Of a stretch of DNA of 64,000 nt, positions 25,478 through 36,004 are shown piece after piece. The DNA is from Trifolium pratense (Eukaryota > Streptophyta > Magnoliopsida > Fabales > Fabaceae). The notes under the pieces were generated by a model. That model ran no database searches, was not told where the DNA came from, and saw only the letters and a program-made list of their open reading frames with translations. The position numbers were made by a program, and so were the translations under genes. The first letter of the stretch is position 1; the number at the start of each line of letters is the position of its first letter. The stretch covers positions 32,215,362 to 32,279,361 of the forward strand of contig NC_060061.1 of assembly GCF_020283565.1 (NCBI RefSeq). Direction: 5' to 3'.

Positions 25478-25605
25478 AAAAAGGGGGAGTAATATGTTGT
25501 GCATGATGTGATGCATAATGCTATAGCATCTAGTATAGCATGTCTGTTCTATGTGATATGCAAGTTTTGAGGGGGAGTGAAGTTTATGCATATATTGAGG
25601 GGGAG
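25478..25605 (+). repeat. Cluster of extra polypurine tracts
   Basis: AAAAAGGGGGAG (25478), GAGGGGGAG (25569) and GAGGGGGAG (25597) resemble the authentic tract next to the 3' LTR (26003-26016). Repeated polypurine tracts upstream of the 3' LTR are a described Sirevirus feature. Confidence 0.75.
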
Positions 25606-26016
25606 TAGGTAGAATTTATTTTTCTACTACTTATGATATGCATGCTTATATAGGAATTTATTTTTCCTATCCTCTGTGGCATTGATTAAATATGAAGGAG
25701 TTTATTTCTCCTATCTTGAATCCACTATGTGAGAGTTTATTTCTCTCTGTCTGTACTTTGAGGCTAAGATGTGTTATGTTCCGCTGTTGCATGCCTCTGA
25801 TGCTTACGTGCTAGCTATCCTTTCATCTGATGAACTTTTTACTTTCTTTCTTAGTTGTGTGCTTATGTTGACTCGAAGGAAAGTTTAAATAGCTTAGCAT
25901 CGTTCTACTTTCTTTCCTAGTTGTGTGCTTATGTTGAATCGAAGGAAAGTTTAGACTGTATCTCTCTATGCACTGGCCTAAGGTTGTTTTAGCCAAAATT
26001 TGCCAAAGGGGGAGAT

Positions 26017-27008
26017 TGTTGGGTTTTTGAGATTGGCTAAAATTTTGCAAAAGCCAACCAGCCAGATGCTGGATCGCGATGCTGTAGCATCATCGTACAG
26101 CATCCTGATACTCTGTTTTGCGCAGAATTTCTTTTTCAAATCAAAGGAAGATTTAAGTCGTTTTTATATCCAAGCACGTGCGACTATTCAAGACGTGGCT
26201 TGTTCTACAAGTTTTCCTGAAGGCGGTTTGGGAATTATTATTGAAAACAAAAATATAACTTGTTATATTTTTGAAAATAATAATTTATGTTTTTTTTGTT
26301 TGGAACAACAGGAATTATATTTCTAAAAATAATTTAGGGTTGGGCCGCAATTCCTACAGCTGTACATGTCTGAAGACCTAACTTGGACATCAAGACAATT
26401 GAAGACTATAAATATGTGAAGCCTCAAGCCTTTACAACTCGTGTATTCTAAACCGTGTTTTTTACAAAGTGTGAGTTTTTAAGGTTTAGAGTTTGTGTCT
26501 TTTGTCAGCCTTTCTTGTGTCAATTTGATGCAAGTTTAGGACTGTGTTTTGGTTGTTAATTGTAAGCTACTCCTAAGCTTTGAAGCACGGAGTTAGCGTG
26601 TGTGATTCACTCAAAAGCTTTTAAGCAAGAGTGTGGTCTAGTTTCTAGGAGAGTGTCTCCATCTTGATTATTATTATTGACAGCAACATGGTACGTGTTG
26701 TTAGAGGGAATTTGGGACGGGGTCTCATTATCTAAGAGGTTCTTAGATAGGATTGCACGGGTAGTGTCTAGGTGATAAGTCAAGTACCGGGTGTTGGTCG
26801 AGGGCTTTGAACTAGAGCTATTATAGTGGATTCATTCCTGGATTGGTATCCCCCAGAGTAGGTGACGTTGCACTGAACTGAGTTAACAAACGATCTGTGT
26901 TATTTATTATTCTGTCGTTTATTGCTTTATTTTATTCAGCGCCTGTCTTGCTGCAACATATGCTATAGCATCTTGTGCAGCATTGTGTTCACTGCGTGCC
27001 AGATTTCA
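26017..27008 (+). repeat. 3' LTR of the young Copia element
   Basis: Same length and apparently the same sequence as the 5' LTR. Confidence 0.95.
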
Positions 27009-27015
27009 AAAACAA

Positions 27016-28761
27016 TTAATAATATTTTCTAGGTACCCATTTTTCTTTGGGTCCTCTTGGGTTAGTTCCTTTCTTTATCCATATATACTCCCCATTAGGA
27101 ACACCAATGTTCCTTACATAGCAAGCATTAGGTGTATGGCCATTTATACCACAATAAAAACAAGTAGGAACAAAATTACTTCTATATCTAGGAATATAGG
27201 ATTTCTTTTTAGAAAATCTTTTCTTAGGATAATGATGAACTTTTGGTGCTTTATTCACTTTCTCTTTGGTGGATTGATCAATTGCCTTAACAAAGATAGT
27301 TTTACTTGTACTTGGTTTGTCAAAATTAGAATAACCATGTCCACTTTTATCATTAGAAAATCTTTGTTGACTAAGGATATTGTCCAATCCAACTTGTCCT
27401 TTTTCATATCTTTCAAGAACTCTTTTCAATTGGACAATTTGGAAGGAAAGTGAATCACACTCTTTGCATGTAAAATTCTGTTTTTCTCTTTCAATATAAC
27501 TTTGTTTTTCATTTTCAAAATTCTTTTCCATGGTGTCAATCTTTTCTTCAAGAGATAAAATTTGTTTCTTTTGTGTTGACACCGTTTTATATAGAATTTT
27601 ACATTCATTAAGTAATTCATTAATAGCACCTTGATAATCATTATTTTAAGAAGAAGATTTACTACTAACCTCTTCAGTTTCATCATCAGAATGATGTGAT
27701 GCCATTAGTGCAAGATTTGCATATTCTTCGCTCTCTGATTCAGATGATGAACTTATGTCATTATCATCCCATGCAATATAGGCTCTTTTGGGCTTTGACT
27801 CCTTTCTTCTTTTGAAAGTACTTTTCTTTGCAAGATTTGGACAATCCGTCTTTATGTGTCCTTGTTGCCCACATTCATAACAAATGATATTTTGTGTGGA
27901 TGTAGATGCTTCCTTCTTGTCAAAAAATTTCTTCTTTTTCACAAAGTTAGAATTATCATTATTAATAAGAAATTTACCTACCCGTTTTACAAGATGCATG
28001 AAGTCCTTGTCTTCCTCCGGATTATCTTTTCCATCTTCCTTGGAATCAACCTTTAATGCAATCCCTTTAGATTTTTTTTCTTGATTCTCATGCTTTTCAA
28101 GTCTTCTAAGTTCTGTCTCATATTCTTGAAGTTTTCCGAACAGCGTTGCGGAAGTCATTGTGGATAGACTTTTCTTCTCGGATATTGCCGTCACTTTTGG
28201 TTGCCATTCCCTGGTTAAAGATCTAAGCACTTTAAGATTAAGTTCATCGTTAGTAAGAGTCTTACCAAGTGCTTTTAAATGATTTGTCAAATGCACGAAT
28301 CTTTTTTGCAAGTTGAGGATTGATTCTCCAGGCTGCATTGTGAATAATTCGTATTCTTGACTCAAGGTGTTCAATCTAGATCTTTTAACTTCAACGGTTC
28401 CTTCATGAGTTTCCACCAATGTATCCCATATTTCCTTTGCTGTTTCACATGTTGAAATACGGAAAAATTCATCCATGCTAAGTGCACTTTGAAGTATATT
28501 GATTGCCTTTTTGTCGTTGAGTACTTTTTTCTTATCATCCTCATCCCATGAACTTTGGATTTTGGGTGTGCCTACACCATTTACAACACTCATAGGAACA
28601 AATGGTCCTTCAACAACGGCTTTCCATATACCATCTCCTTGTGCTTCTAAATGTGCCTTCATACGAATTTTCCAAAAATCAAAATATTCACCACTGAACA
28701 ATGGGGGCTTGTTACTGCTACCACCATCTCTAAAAACTGGTTGTGAATTTGCGGAAGCCAT
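27016..28761 (-). pseudogene. Copia gag polyprotein, one in-frame stop
   Basis: Starts at the ATG at 28761, shortly inside the primer site, with MASANSQPVFRDGG, and continues in one frame for 581 codons interrupted by a single TAA at 27646-27648. Order: UBN2-type gag domain (YFDFWKIRMKAHL ... TLVETHEGTVEVKRSRL), a first CCHC knuckle (CYECGQQGHIKTDC), an acidic Ser-rich stretch, a coiled coil after the stop, and a second CCHC knuckle (CFYCGINGHTPNAC). A gag with two knuckles separated by a coiled coil is typical of Sirevirus-like Copia elements. The protein packages element RNA. The frame ends naturally at 27016; no pol follows. Confidence 0.85.
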
Positions 28762-28809
28762 TCTGGATCTTTTAGGAACAGGTTACCTATAACCCGCTCT
28801 GATGCCAAT

Positions 28810-30019
28810 TGTAAGATTAAGAGTGCAACCTAATAGGGTGGATGAATTAGGTTTTAAGACTTTTTGGTTATTTTAGAGATGTTTTGGATTCCTTTTATTT
28901 TTCTTGAAAGTTATGATGAAGGTAATAACAATATGCTGAAAAATAAAAGAGAAAAGGGAAAGAGAAAAGCGACACAAGAGAATTATAGTGGTTCCCCTAT
29001 CGGTACGTCCACTCCCTTCACACCCCGCGAAGGAATTCACTATGTTAGAATCTTTGTTACAAGCAATCTTACCCCAAGACCCCCCCTAACAATCTTTCTA
29101 ACATACACAAGATAGCACCCCACTATCTTTAACCACAAGAATCTTCACCAAACCCTATGGTGAAATTCTCATACAACACAAGATAGCACCCCACTATCTT
29201 AAACAACACTTGTTTCCACAACCTTGGAAAACAAGCAACAATACAAAGTTACAATGAAGAAAACTATGTATGGCTGTTATCAAATCAATATCACTTTAAT
29301 AATGTATATATCTTAGTGCTCAGAAACTTTTATGGATATGAAAATATAGGCAAAGTTTCACAAGATATATGTTTGAAAGTTTATGAGAAAAAGTGATATT
29401 AATAACTTAGAAATATTGTGAATATGAAAGTTGTTCTTGATTGTAATGATCACAAATATATTTATAGAGGCTTTAGAAAATGTCCATGAAGCAAGACAAC
29501 TTTTAGAAAAAAACATATAATAAAAAGTTATGTTTAAAAAATGCAATGGTTCATAAAATATGCATTCTGTCCAGGACATATTAAGACTGTTGTTACGAAC
29601 AGGCGATGTAAAAGGAACTGGTTTCAAAATTCAAACGTTGCACTGCTTTGAATTACCAACAGCAACAGATCATTTTAAAACGGTTAACGACCGAACAGAT
29701 TTAAAAGATCCTGACACCTATTTTTCAAAATCAGTTTTTTATAATTTTAAAAGCTTGCTTCATAGGACTTTTATATTCAACTTAGAAATTTATGTGTAAT
29801 TAATTTTAAAATATTTTCTGAGCATTCTAAGTTATATATTTATTAAAAGTAATAAATCAAAGATAAGGACCATACTTACAAATAATTTAAATACTAAGTC
29901 TAATACTTTGGTCTTGATGTTGTTTCCTCATGTTGAGCCTCCATAAGCTTTCTTCTTTTATGATGTGAGTTTGTTATCATCAAAACCCAGCCAAGTTCAA
30001 GAAGGAAATCTTCTTCACA
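28810..30019 (-). repeat. 5' LTR of the gag-only Copia element
   Basis: Direct repeat of 15539-16746. The tRNA primer site lies immediately inside it, at 28796-28809. Confidence 0.92.
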
Positions 30020-30349
30020 AGAATGGTTTCAGTAAGTTGATTATTAGTCATTTGCTTCTGAAACCATTTAGCTTGTAGAATGGTTGCACATAGTTGTATT
30101 CTGAAACCATTTTACTGGTAGAATGGTTTCAGTGAGTAATTTATTAATTGTTTTTGCTTCTGAAACCATTTATCTGGTACAATGGTTTCAGAGAGTTGTA
30201 ATCTGAAACCATTTTGCTGGTAGAATGGTTTCAGTAAGTTGATTATTAGTTATTTGCTTCTGAAACCATTTAGCATGTAGAATGGTTTCAGAGATTTGTA
30301 CTCTGAAACCATTTTCCTAGTAGAATGGTTTAAGTGAGTTGATGTAAGG
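30020..30349. repeat. Hairpin-motif tandem array, right block
   Basis: Starts exactly at the LTR edge. The first 277 bp repeat 15262-15538 with only one difference that I noticed; the array then goes on with one further unit to the right TIR. Confidence 0.85.
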
Positions 30350-30837
30350 TAGTGAAAAATGAGATTTAGGTAGTGAAAAATTGGGTTTTTTTTTCTGTGT
30401 CCAAATCAAACGAACCAAGTCTCTATTTGTAGACAAAAAAAAAATATGAATTTTGGTATAAAAATAAAAAAATAAAAAATTAATTTACAATGAAATAATT
30501 GAGTTTAAAGTATTAAATGAAAAAAAAATTAACGCAGCCAATCATATGCTGACACGTGGCCTTTCTTTTTTAAAAAGTTTCTCTCTCCGCGTGTGGGCTG
30601 CAGCCACGCGCGTCTGTCGGCGCATGTGATGCACGCGCTTGGATTTTGTGCAATCACACGCTGCCACGTGTCCTGGGGGTGGGAAAAGAAGGTGGGGGCG
30701 CGTGTACTGTTGGGTAAATTACAGAAATGCCCCTGTTGCTCTATTCTTTCAAAAATTAAAAAAATGGGTATTTTTGTCCAACTGAAAAGGTGCACCTTGC
30801 TAACTTAGACCCAACTGGGTCTAAGTTAGCAGCCCCC
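30350..30837 (-). repeat. Right terminal inverted repeat of Mutator-like element 1
   Basis: Its tip is a perfect 16-bp-arm palindrome (TGCTAACTTAGACCCA at 30798-30813, two bases, then its complement at 30816-30831). GC-rich sequence lies at 30590-30700. Confidence 0.8.
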
Positions 30838-31466
30838 TATATATATATATATTATAAAATAATTAATTCACAAAACCATTTTTATTATAGTGGGAATGTC
30901 AATCAAAAGGCTTGACACTAAGAAAACATTAAAAGAGGTGATTGTTTCACTTATTATCCACAAAAAGAAATGATTTAAAGGTTATGATTGATTGATACAA
31001 TTAGAGTTAGGATTAGTGGTAGGAGAACTATCTAGGATTTATATATATAGATAAGATATGAAAGAAAAAAAAACTATTCTCACATTCAACCGAAAAAACA
31101 AATGGTAATCTTGTTAAGCACATGATTAAGCATCCGGGAATGAAAATATTTGTTTCTAACACTCATAATAGTTAGTTAGGAAAATATGAATATGATACAA
31201 ATTAAAACAATTGTAACCTATATATTAAAATACTGGTAGAAGAGTCCAAGGGATGAAAATTGAATGGTGACTTAAGAGATGAAAAATATATTACCGGGAG
31301 TTACAAAGTTAATTAGTGTGTATTTTTGTATTCTCCTTATTGTAATATAGTAAGCAAAAGTTATTATATTTGCCAAAAAAAAGTAAAGGCTAAGTAAAGG
31401 CTTGAGTGAGTGTATATTAAAAAGTCATAAGTTTATAAATGTAGAATATGAAAAGTATAGAGATGA

Positions 31467-31506
<40 letters not shown>

Positions 31507-31593
31507 TAAGTAGAAATGATGTGGCATTGTAGAGTGGTTTAATTGGATTTAAATGGATGATGTGGCTAAATGAAACAATTTGATTGGTCTAAG

Positions 31594-31663
31594 TGGATTA
31601 GGGTTAGGAGAACTATTTAGGAATTATATATATAGATATAGATTTAGGAATTATATATATAGA
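31594..31663 (-). mobile_element. Duplicated Helitron 5' ends
   Basis: Minus strand: host A then TCTATATATATAATTCC at 31663, and again at 31636, followed by CTAAATAGTTCTCC. This is the same 5' terminus as at 31051 and 32126. No matching 3' end was found between 31052 and 31594. An (AAT)n tract lies at about 31460-31505. Confidence 0.55.
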
Positions 31664-32125
31664 TGAGATCAAGATATTAAATTTAGTCACACAATCAAAA
31701 CACGACAAATAATATAATCATTTTAAAAAATATATATTATTTTATTACTAGTATTACTTTTTCTACATTTATTTTGTTTGTGGGTGTGACCAAGAAAGAT
31801 GTCCAAATTTTTGGGTCTATGTAAGTACCAGAACTCTGAAAGTATATCTCGCTGTCACATTCGTTTTTTGAATGGATTGAAATTGTATACCAAATTGTAA
31901 TTAGATCCACGGGTTATATTAGTCATTTTGGTTCTCAAATAGGAATTTGTTTTTAAGTAGTTAATTTGAACATCGAATGTGTTTTTTGTTAATCAATTTA
32001 GTTCATAAAATGACTAACAAAATAGGCACTGGGTGTGAACTCTTATCTTTAGGCACACGTTGTGCTTAATTTTTTAATATATTTCTTTGACTTCTTAAAA
32101 AAAAACAAAAAACAAAATAGGCACA
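31664..32125. other. Host or older DNA between Helitrons
   Basis: AT-rich, no ORF of interest, no recognised element ends. Confidence 0.4.
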
Positions 32126-33005
32126 TCTATATATATAATTCCTAGATAGTTCTTCTACTATCCATCTTAACCCTAATCCACATCACCCACTTACATCCAA
32201 TTAAATCACACAATAATGCCACATCACTTCCTTATATTATATCATTTTCATCTCTATTTTTTTTTGTTTCCACATCACTTCCTTATATTATATCATTCTC
32301 ATCTCTATTTTTTTTTTATATTATATCAATCTCATAATAAATAATAAAGAATTATGTTTCTCTAATTATCCAAAAATTGATGTCACAAGATGTTACAATT
32401 TTCTACATTATTATTGAATTATACCTCTCCAATTATCCAAAAATTGATGTCACAAGATGTTACATTTTTCTACATTATTATAACATTTCTTAGTGACAAT
32501 GAAGATGAACATAGTTGGATTCTCTTTCAACATTTATCCCATTTAAATGTCAACCGTTTTCATAGAAACAACAAAGAGTTTATAATTTAGTCACAAAAAA
32601 AAATACGAAGAGTGTATACATTATTGACTTAATTACATTATAATTTTAGAGAAGAGTGAAGGTTATGCAAAAAGTTAGGTTATGGGATTGAAATATATAA
32701 TAACCATTATCATATTTCATTCAATTTTAGTGTGTCGCCTATGCGTTGCACTATTGCATTGGCTGGCGCACCCCACAAAAAAAAAAATTCATTCAATTTT
32801 GATGGTCCGTACTCATTCTCTATACATATAGGTATATATATTGGTTGGAGGAAGTGATAAGTACATCACTTTTATATTATTATTATTATTATTATTATTA
32901 TTTTCATTTTATAATACTTATTGTTACAATTTATACGAATAATTTTTCAACATTATAATATAAAATATCACATAACACCTGTGCATCGCACGGGTGTGGG
33001 ACTAG
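32126..33005 (+). mobile_element. Complete non-autonomous Helitron (880 bp)
   Basis: The 5' end is TCTATATATATAATTCC preceded by host A (32125). The 3' end has a 9-bp stem (CACCTGTGC 32976-32984 / GCACGGGTG 32988-32996), then nine bases ending CTAG, followed by host T (33006). Insertion between A and T, a 5' TC, a 3' CTAG and a hairpin close to the end define Helitrons. The interior has two short tandem duplications (about 32218-32323 and 32359-32490) and an (ATT)n tract near 32875; no Rep/helicase. Confidence 0.85.
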
Positions 33006-33200
33006 TACATTTAGAGACCATGATAGCGAGTTACAAGACTAAAATGGTAGTTTGCCCCACAAAGATTGGACATGTATTTTTTTTATTACTAGGTATAGGT
33101 TAATTTTCATTGTTGTTTAATATTGATTAATCGTCGTTTAAAAATTTGTAAAGTATATAAGGTGAATTATATACTCTTCATTTTAATCAAATTTTTTTAT

Positions 33201-33384
33201 TGTTAAGAGAAGAGATTATTCATAGAGAAAGAGAAAAAAGAGGCTAGGGTTTTTACATTAGGATTTAGGATAAAACCAAGTTACAATACAATAAGTTATC
33301 TTATGAATATATAGTAAAGCATAATTGACAAAACTACCCTTAGCCCAAATACATCCAGAAAGCCCAATTACATATTCCCTAACA
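33201..33384 (-). repeat. 3' LTR of the older Copia element
   Basis: Direct repeat of 40952-41128. Each copy is bounded by TG and CA. Confidence 0.88.
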
Positions 33385-34202
33385 TCTCCCCTCAAACTCA
33401 CATTGCATTAACATGTAGCATTGAGAGTTTGTCAAAACAAGAAACAAATACGAAAATTTAAGAAATCAAACCAAAATTAACCAAATCAAATAATACCACA
33501 ATCATCGGAGAGCAGAACTAAATCAAATTGATCCAATATCCAATCCAAAGCATCTGAAACCGAACCAATCGAACAACTCCAAGCTAAGCCAGACCAAATT
33601 GACCCAATACAAATCAAACATAATCCAAACTATCAGAAAGAAGAATCATACCACCAAACAGAAGAATCAGTCAATGGAGAGAAGAGCAACCAAGATAGAA
33701 GAACAAATAGAGGCGAGGAAGAAAACCGAAGAGAAATCGTTAGAGAGAAGAATCAAATCAGCATAGAGAAGAACCAAATCAAACAGAAGATGTCAACATA
33801 GAGAGGAGCAATCAAACAAAAGAAAATCAACACAGAGAAAGAGAATCAGCAGAGAGAAGCAATCAGACAGAATTAAGACAAAAGAATCATCAGGGAGAAG
33901 CAAACAGAAGAAATCAGCATGGAGAAACAATTAGACAAAAGAAATTAACAGGGAGAGGTAATCAAACAGGAGAATTGACAGAGAGAGAGTCAATCAACAG
34001 AACCAAATAGACTAATCTAAATGGAACCAAGCAGAATCAAATCAAACATATTCAAAAACAACCAAACTACAAAATCAAACCAACAACAAAGAGGAGATGA
34101 ACTAAAGAAGAAACAATCAAAGAGAGAGACCACATGCCAACAAGAAATCCAAAATGCAATAAACAGAACTCTTCGGCACAACTAAAACATAAAGTCCCCA
34201 AT

Positions 34203-34825
34203 CTACGGCATGTCCCAATCAGACTCCTGAATTTCGGCCATTGAGGAATTAGATAGAGTCAAACCTTTTACAGAGGAGGCAGACATAACATGTGGCTGAG
34301 TTGAAAGAAACTTTTGGAATTGCTCGATAAGGTCAGATGCTTGTGAAGTAGTCTGATCAGGAGAATGAGCAACAACATTGGATGATGGAGCCATAAAATT
34401 TGTTCTACTTGCCCACAACAATTTTGGACATTGTGCCTTCCAATGACCTTTCTCCTTGCAAAATGCACACTCATCAATACCAATCTCAGCCATCCTTCGA
34501 GGTTTACCTTTGTGAAAAGGAGCAGCAAAAACAGATGGAGGATTTGAGAGAATTCCTTTTCCTGAATGCATATTTGAATGAGACTTAAGTCTAGTTTCTT
34601 CTACCAACAACTCACTAACTACAGAATCAACTTTTGGAAGAGGAGTGTGATGCAAAATACTTCCACGAAGTCCCTCAATATCATCACGAAGAGCCATCAG
34701 AAGTTGAACCAAACGTTGTTCTTCTATATGATCAGTGTATGCTTTGACAACTTTTAATTCAGGTGATTCCATAAGAGCCAACTAATCCCATAAATTAGTC
34801 ATGGCCGAATAGAATTCATGACGTG
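34203..34825 (-). pseudogene. C-terminal part of Copia gag with zinc knuckle
   Basis: The minus strand reads EFYSAMTNLWD, a TAG stop where Q is expected, then LALMESPELKVVKAYTDHIE and on to a CCHC knuckle (CAFCKEKGHWKAQC) and a Ser/Gln-rich tail ending at 34203. It is the continuation of the block at 39046-39415 across an insertion. The stop and the split show that it is dead. Confidence 0.8.
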
Positions 34826-34903
34826 ACGTCCTTGCAAGGACGCAAGGCTATTATAAGTTGGATTTTGATGAGATAGTTGTCATGTTTCACACGCATGGAC
34901 GCA

Positions 34904-35280
34904 AGGACGCACGCGTGCACGCACGCACGTGCGCACGCACGCAGACATATATAGTACTATGATCGGAAAAGAGTAAATAAACAGTGATGGTAAATGAACA
35001 TTAATTGGAATAACAACTTTGATAGTTCTGTTAATGTCGTCTCTAAATTATAAAAATTTGAAAAAACTTATTTTATACGGAATAAGTTCTAACTTATATA
35101 AATTTCAAATTAACTATCTGTACAAGATAAATTCTAAATGATAAAATTGAGAAATATTTATTAAATGTGAGACAAGTTATAAATTTTAATTTTTTTTAAA
35201 AAAAATACTTTATACGGGATAATTTCGAACTTATATAAATTTAAAATTAATTATCATATACGAGACAAATTCTAACTTAT
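34904..35280 (+). repeat. Direct repeat copy 1 with alternating CG/CA head
   Basis: Begins with about 45 bp of alternating purine-pyrimidine (GCACGC/GTGC units) running into CATATATAG, then AT-rich subrepeats (TTTATACGGGATAA, TTCTAACTTAT). Partner at 38487-38860. Confidence 0.85.
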
Positions 35281-36004
35281 CTGACCACCCAAATTACTTT
35301 TGAACTTTTTTTAAAATAAAAACTTTTGACCTTTTGAGTTTATGTTATTCAAATAATATTTAAATTTGTTTTGGTTTGGTCTAAGTGAAAAGAAATATAA
35401 GCAAAAAGTGAGAAAGTTTGGGGGTTCAAAATAGGAAAAAGTAGATGTATGTATCGGAAACCACCATGCATCCATGTCTGTCTTAATTGTTCTAAAAACA
35501 GAGAAACAATTAAAATTAGTGGAATTCACTTTCCTCACCCAACTAAAATTTTATAGCCACTTCCTCTCTCTCACTCACCTCACCTTGTTAGGTAATCTCA
35601 TAGCTATTTCTCCTTCTATAAGAAGGCTAAGCATCACAATAGCTATTTCTCCTTCTATACCAATACATAACATCTCTCTCCTCTCCCTTCATTTTTTTAT
35701 CACCATTTCTCTAAAAAATTGTAAAAGAATTTTTTATGCATTCACAACAATTTTGATAACCATTTCTCTACTCATCCTTAGTCTTTATTTTATCATCAAA
35801 TCTAAACCCAGATCATTCCATCCAACAAAGCCCGAATTCTCTCTTGAACACATTGACATCCGTAGAGTCTATAGTTGAATTAGAATGTAATTTTTATTTT
35901 ATTTGTTCCTGCAAAACAAACATATGTATTGAGTTAGTTATTATTATTATTATTACTATTATTATTAATATTATTATTATTATTAGATTTATTCTAGTTA
36001 CACC

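Larger units (their letters stand above)
17178..27008 (+). mobile_element. Young Sirevirus-like Ty1/Copia element, plus strand
   Basis: Complete insertion of 9831 bp with two 992-bp LTRs (17178-18169, 26017-27008), each TG...CA, and a 5-bp target duplication AAAAC (17173-17177 and 27009-27013). I saw no difference between the LTRs on reading, which implies very recent insertion. A primer site (TTGGCATCAGAGC) starts at 18171 and a purine tract (AAAGGGGGAGAT) ends at 26016. The interior has gag, protease and integrase, then reverse transcriptase and RNase H after a frameshift, then an envelope-like region broken by a small TIR element, then repeated purine tracts. The last two traits are hallmarks of Sireviruses. 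Confidence 0.95.
15539..30019 (-). mobile_element. Gag-only Copia element (Sirevirus-like), minus strand
   Basis: LTRs lie at 15539-16746 (1208 bp) and 28810-30019 (1210 bp) and are nearly identical. Read on the minus strand each begins TGTGAAGAAG and ends CTTAATCTTACA. A primer-binding site, ATTGGCATCAGAGC, follows the 5' LTR, and a purine tract, AAAAAGGGGGAGAT, precedes the 3' LTR. The interior, without the Copia element inserted at 17178-27008, is about 2.2 kb and holds gag only; protease, integrase and reverse transcriptase are missing. Expected 5-bp target duplications are not exact (AGATT left, AGAAT right); instead a 277-bp direct duplication flanks it. Confidence 0.9.
14323..30837. 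mobile_element. Mutator-like element 1 with long hairpin-tipped TIRs, invaded by two Copia elements
   Basis: The left end (14323) starts GGGGTTTTCTGACTTAGACC. The right end read inward from 30837 starts GGGGGCTGCTAACTTAGACC. The inverted similarity continues inward for roughly 500 bp on each side, to the segment around TTTTTCACTACC (about 14890 and 30350). Inside the TIRs lie tandem arrays of a GAAACCATT / AATGGTTTC hairpin motif. No transposase is present; without its later insertions the element would be about 2 kb. Mutator superfamily is inferred from TIR length, possible 9-bp duplication, and likeness to element 2 at 55702-57387, which has a clear 9-bp duplication. Confidence 0.65.
13423..31051 (-). 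mobile_element. Helitron termini enclosing a multi-level nest
   Basis: On the minus strand the 3' end lies at 13423: a hairpin (GTGC ATC GCAC core), then TGTGGGACTAG, followed by host T. A matching 5' end lies at 31051: host A then TCTATATATAT. Both resemble the ends of the complete Helitron at 32126-33005. Between them are about 0.9 kb and 0.2 kb of Helitron-like DNA and, inserted in it, the Mutator-like element at 14323-30837. A second, decayed hairpin near 13712 leaves the 3'-end assignment open, because another 5' end lies at 31663. No Rep/helicase gene is present, so the element is non-autonomous. Confidence 0.5.
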
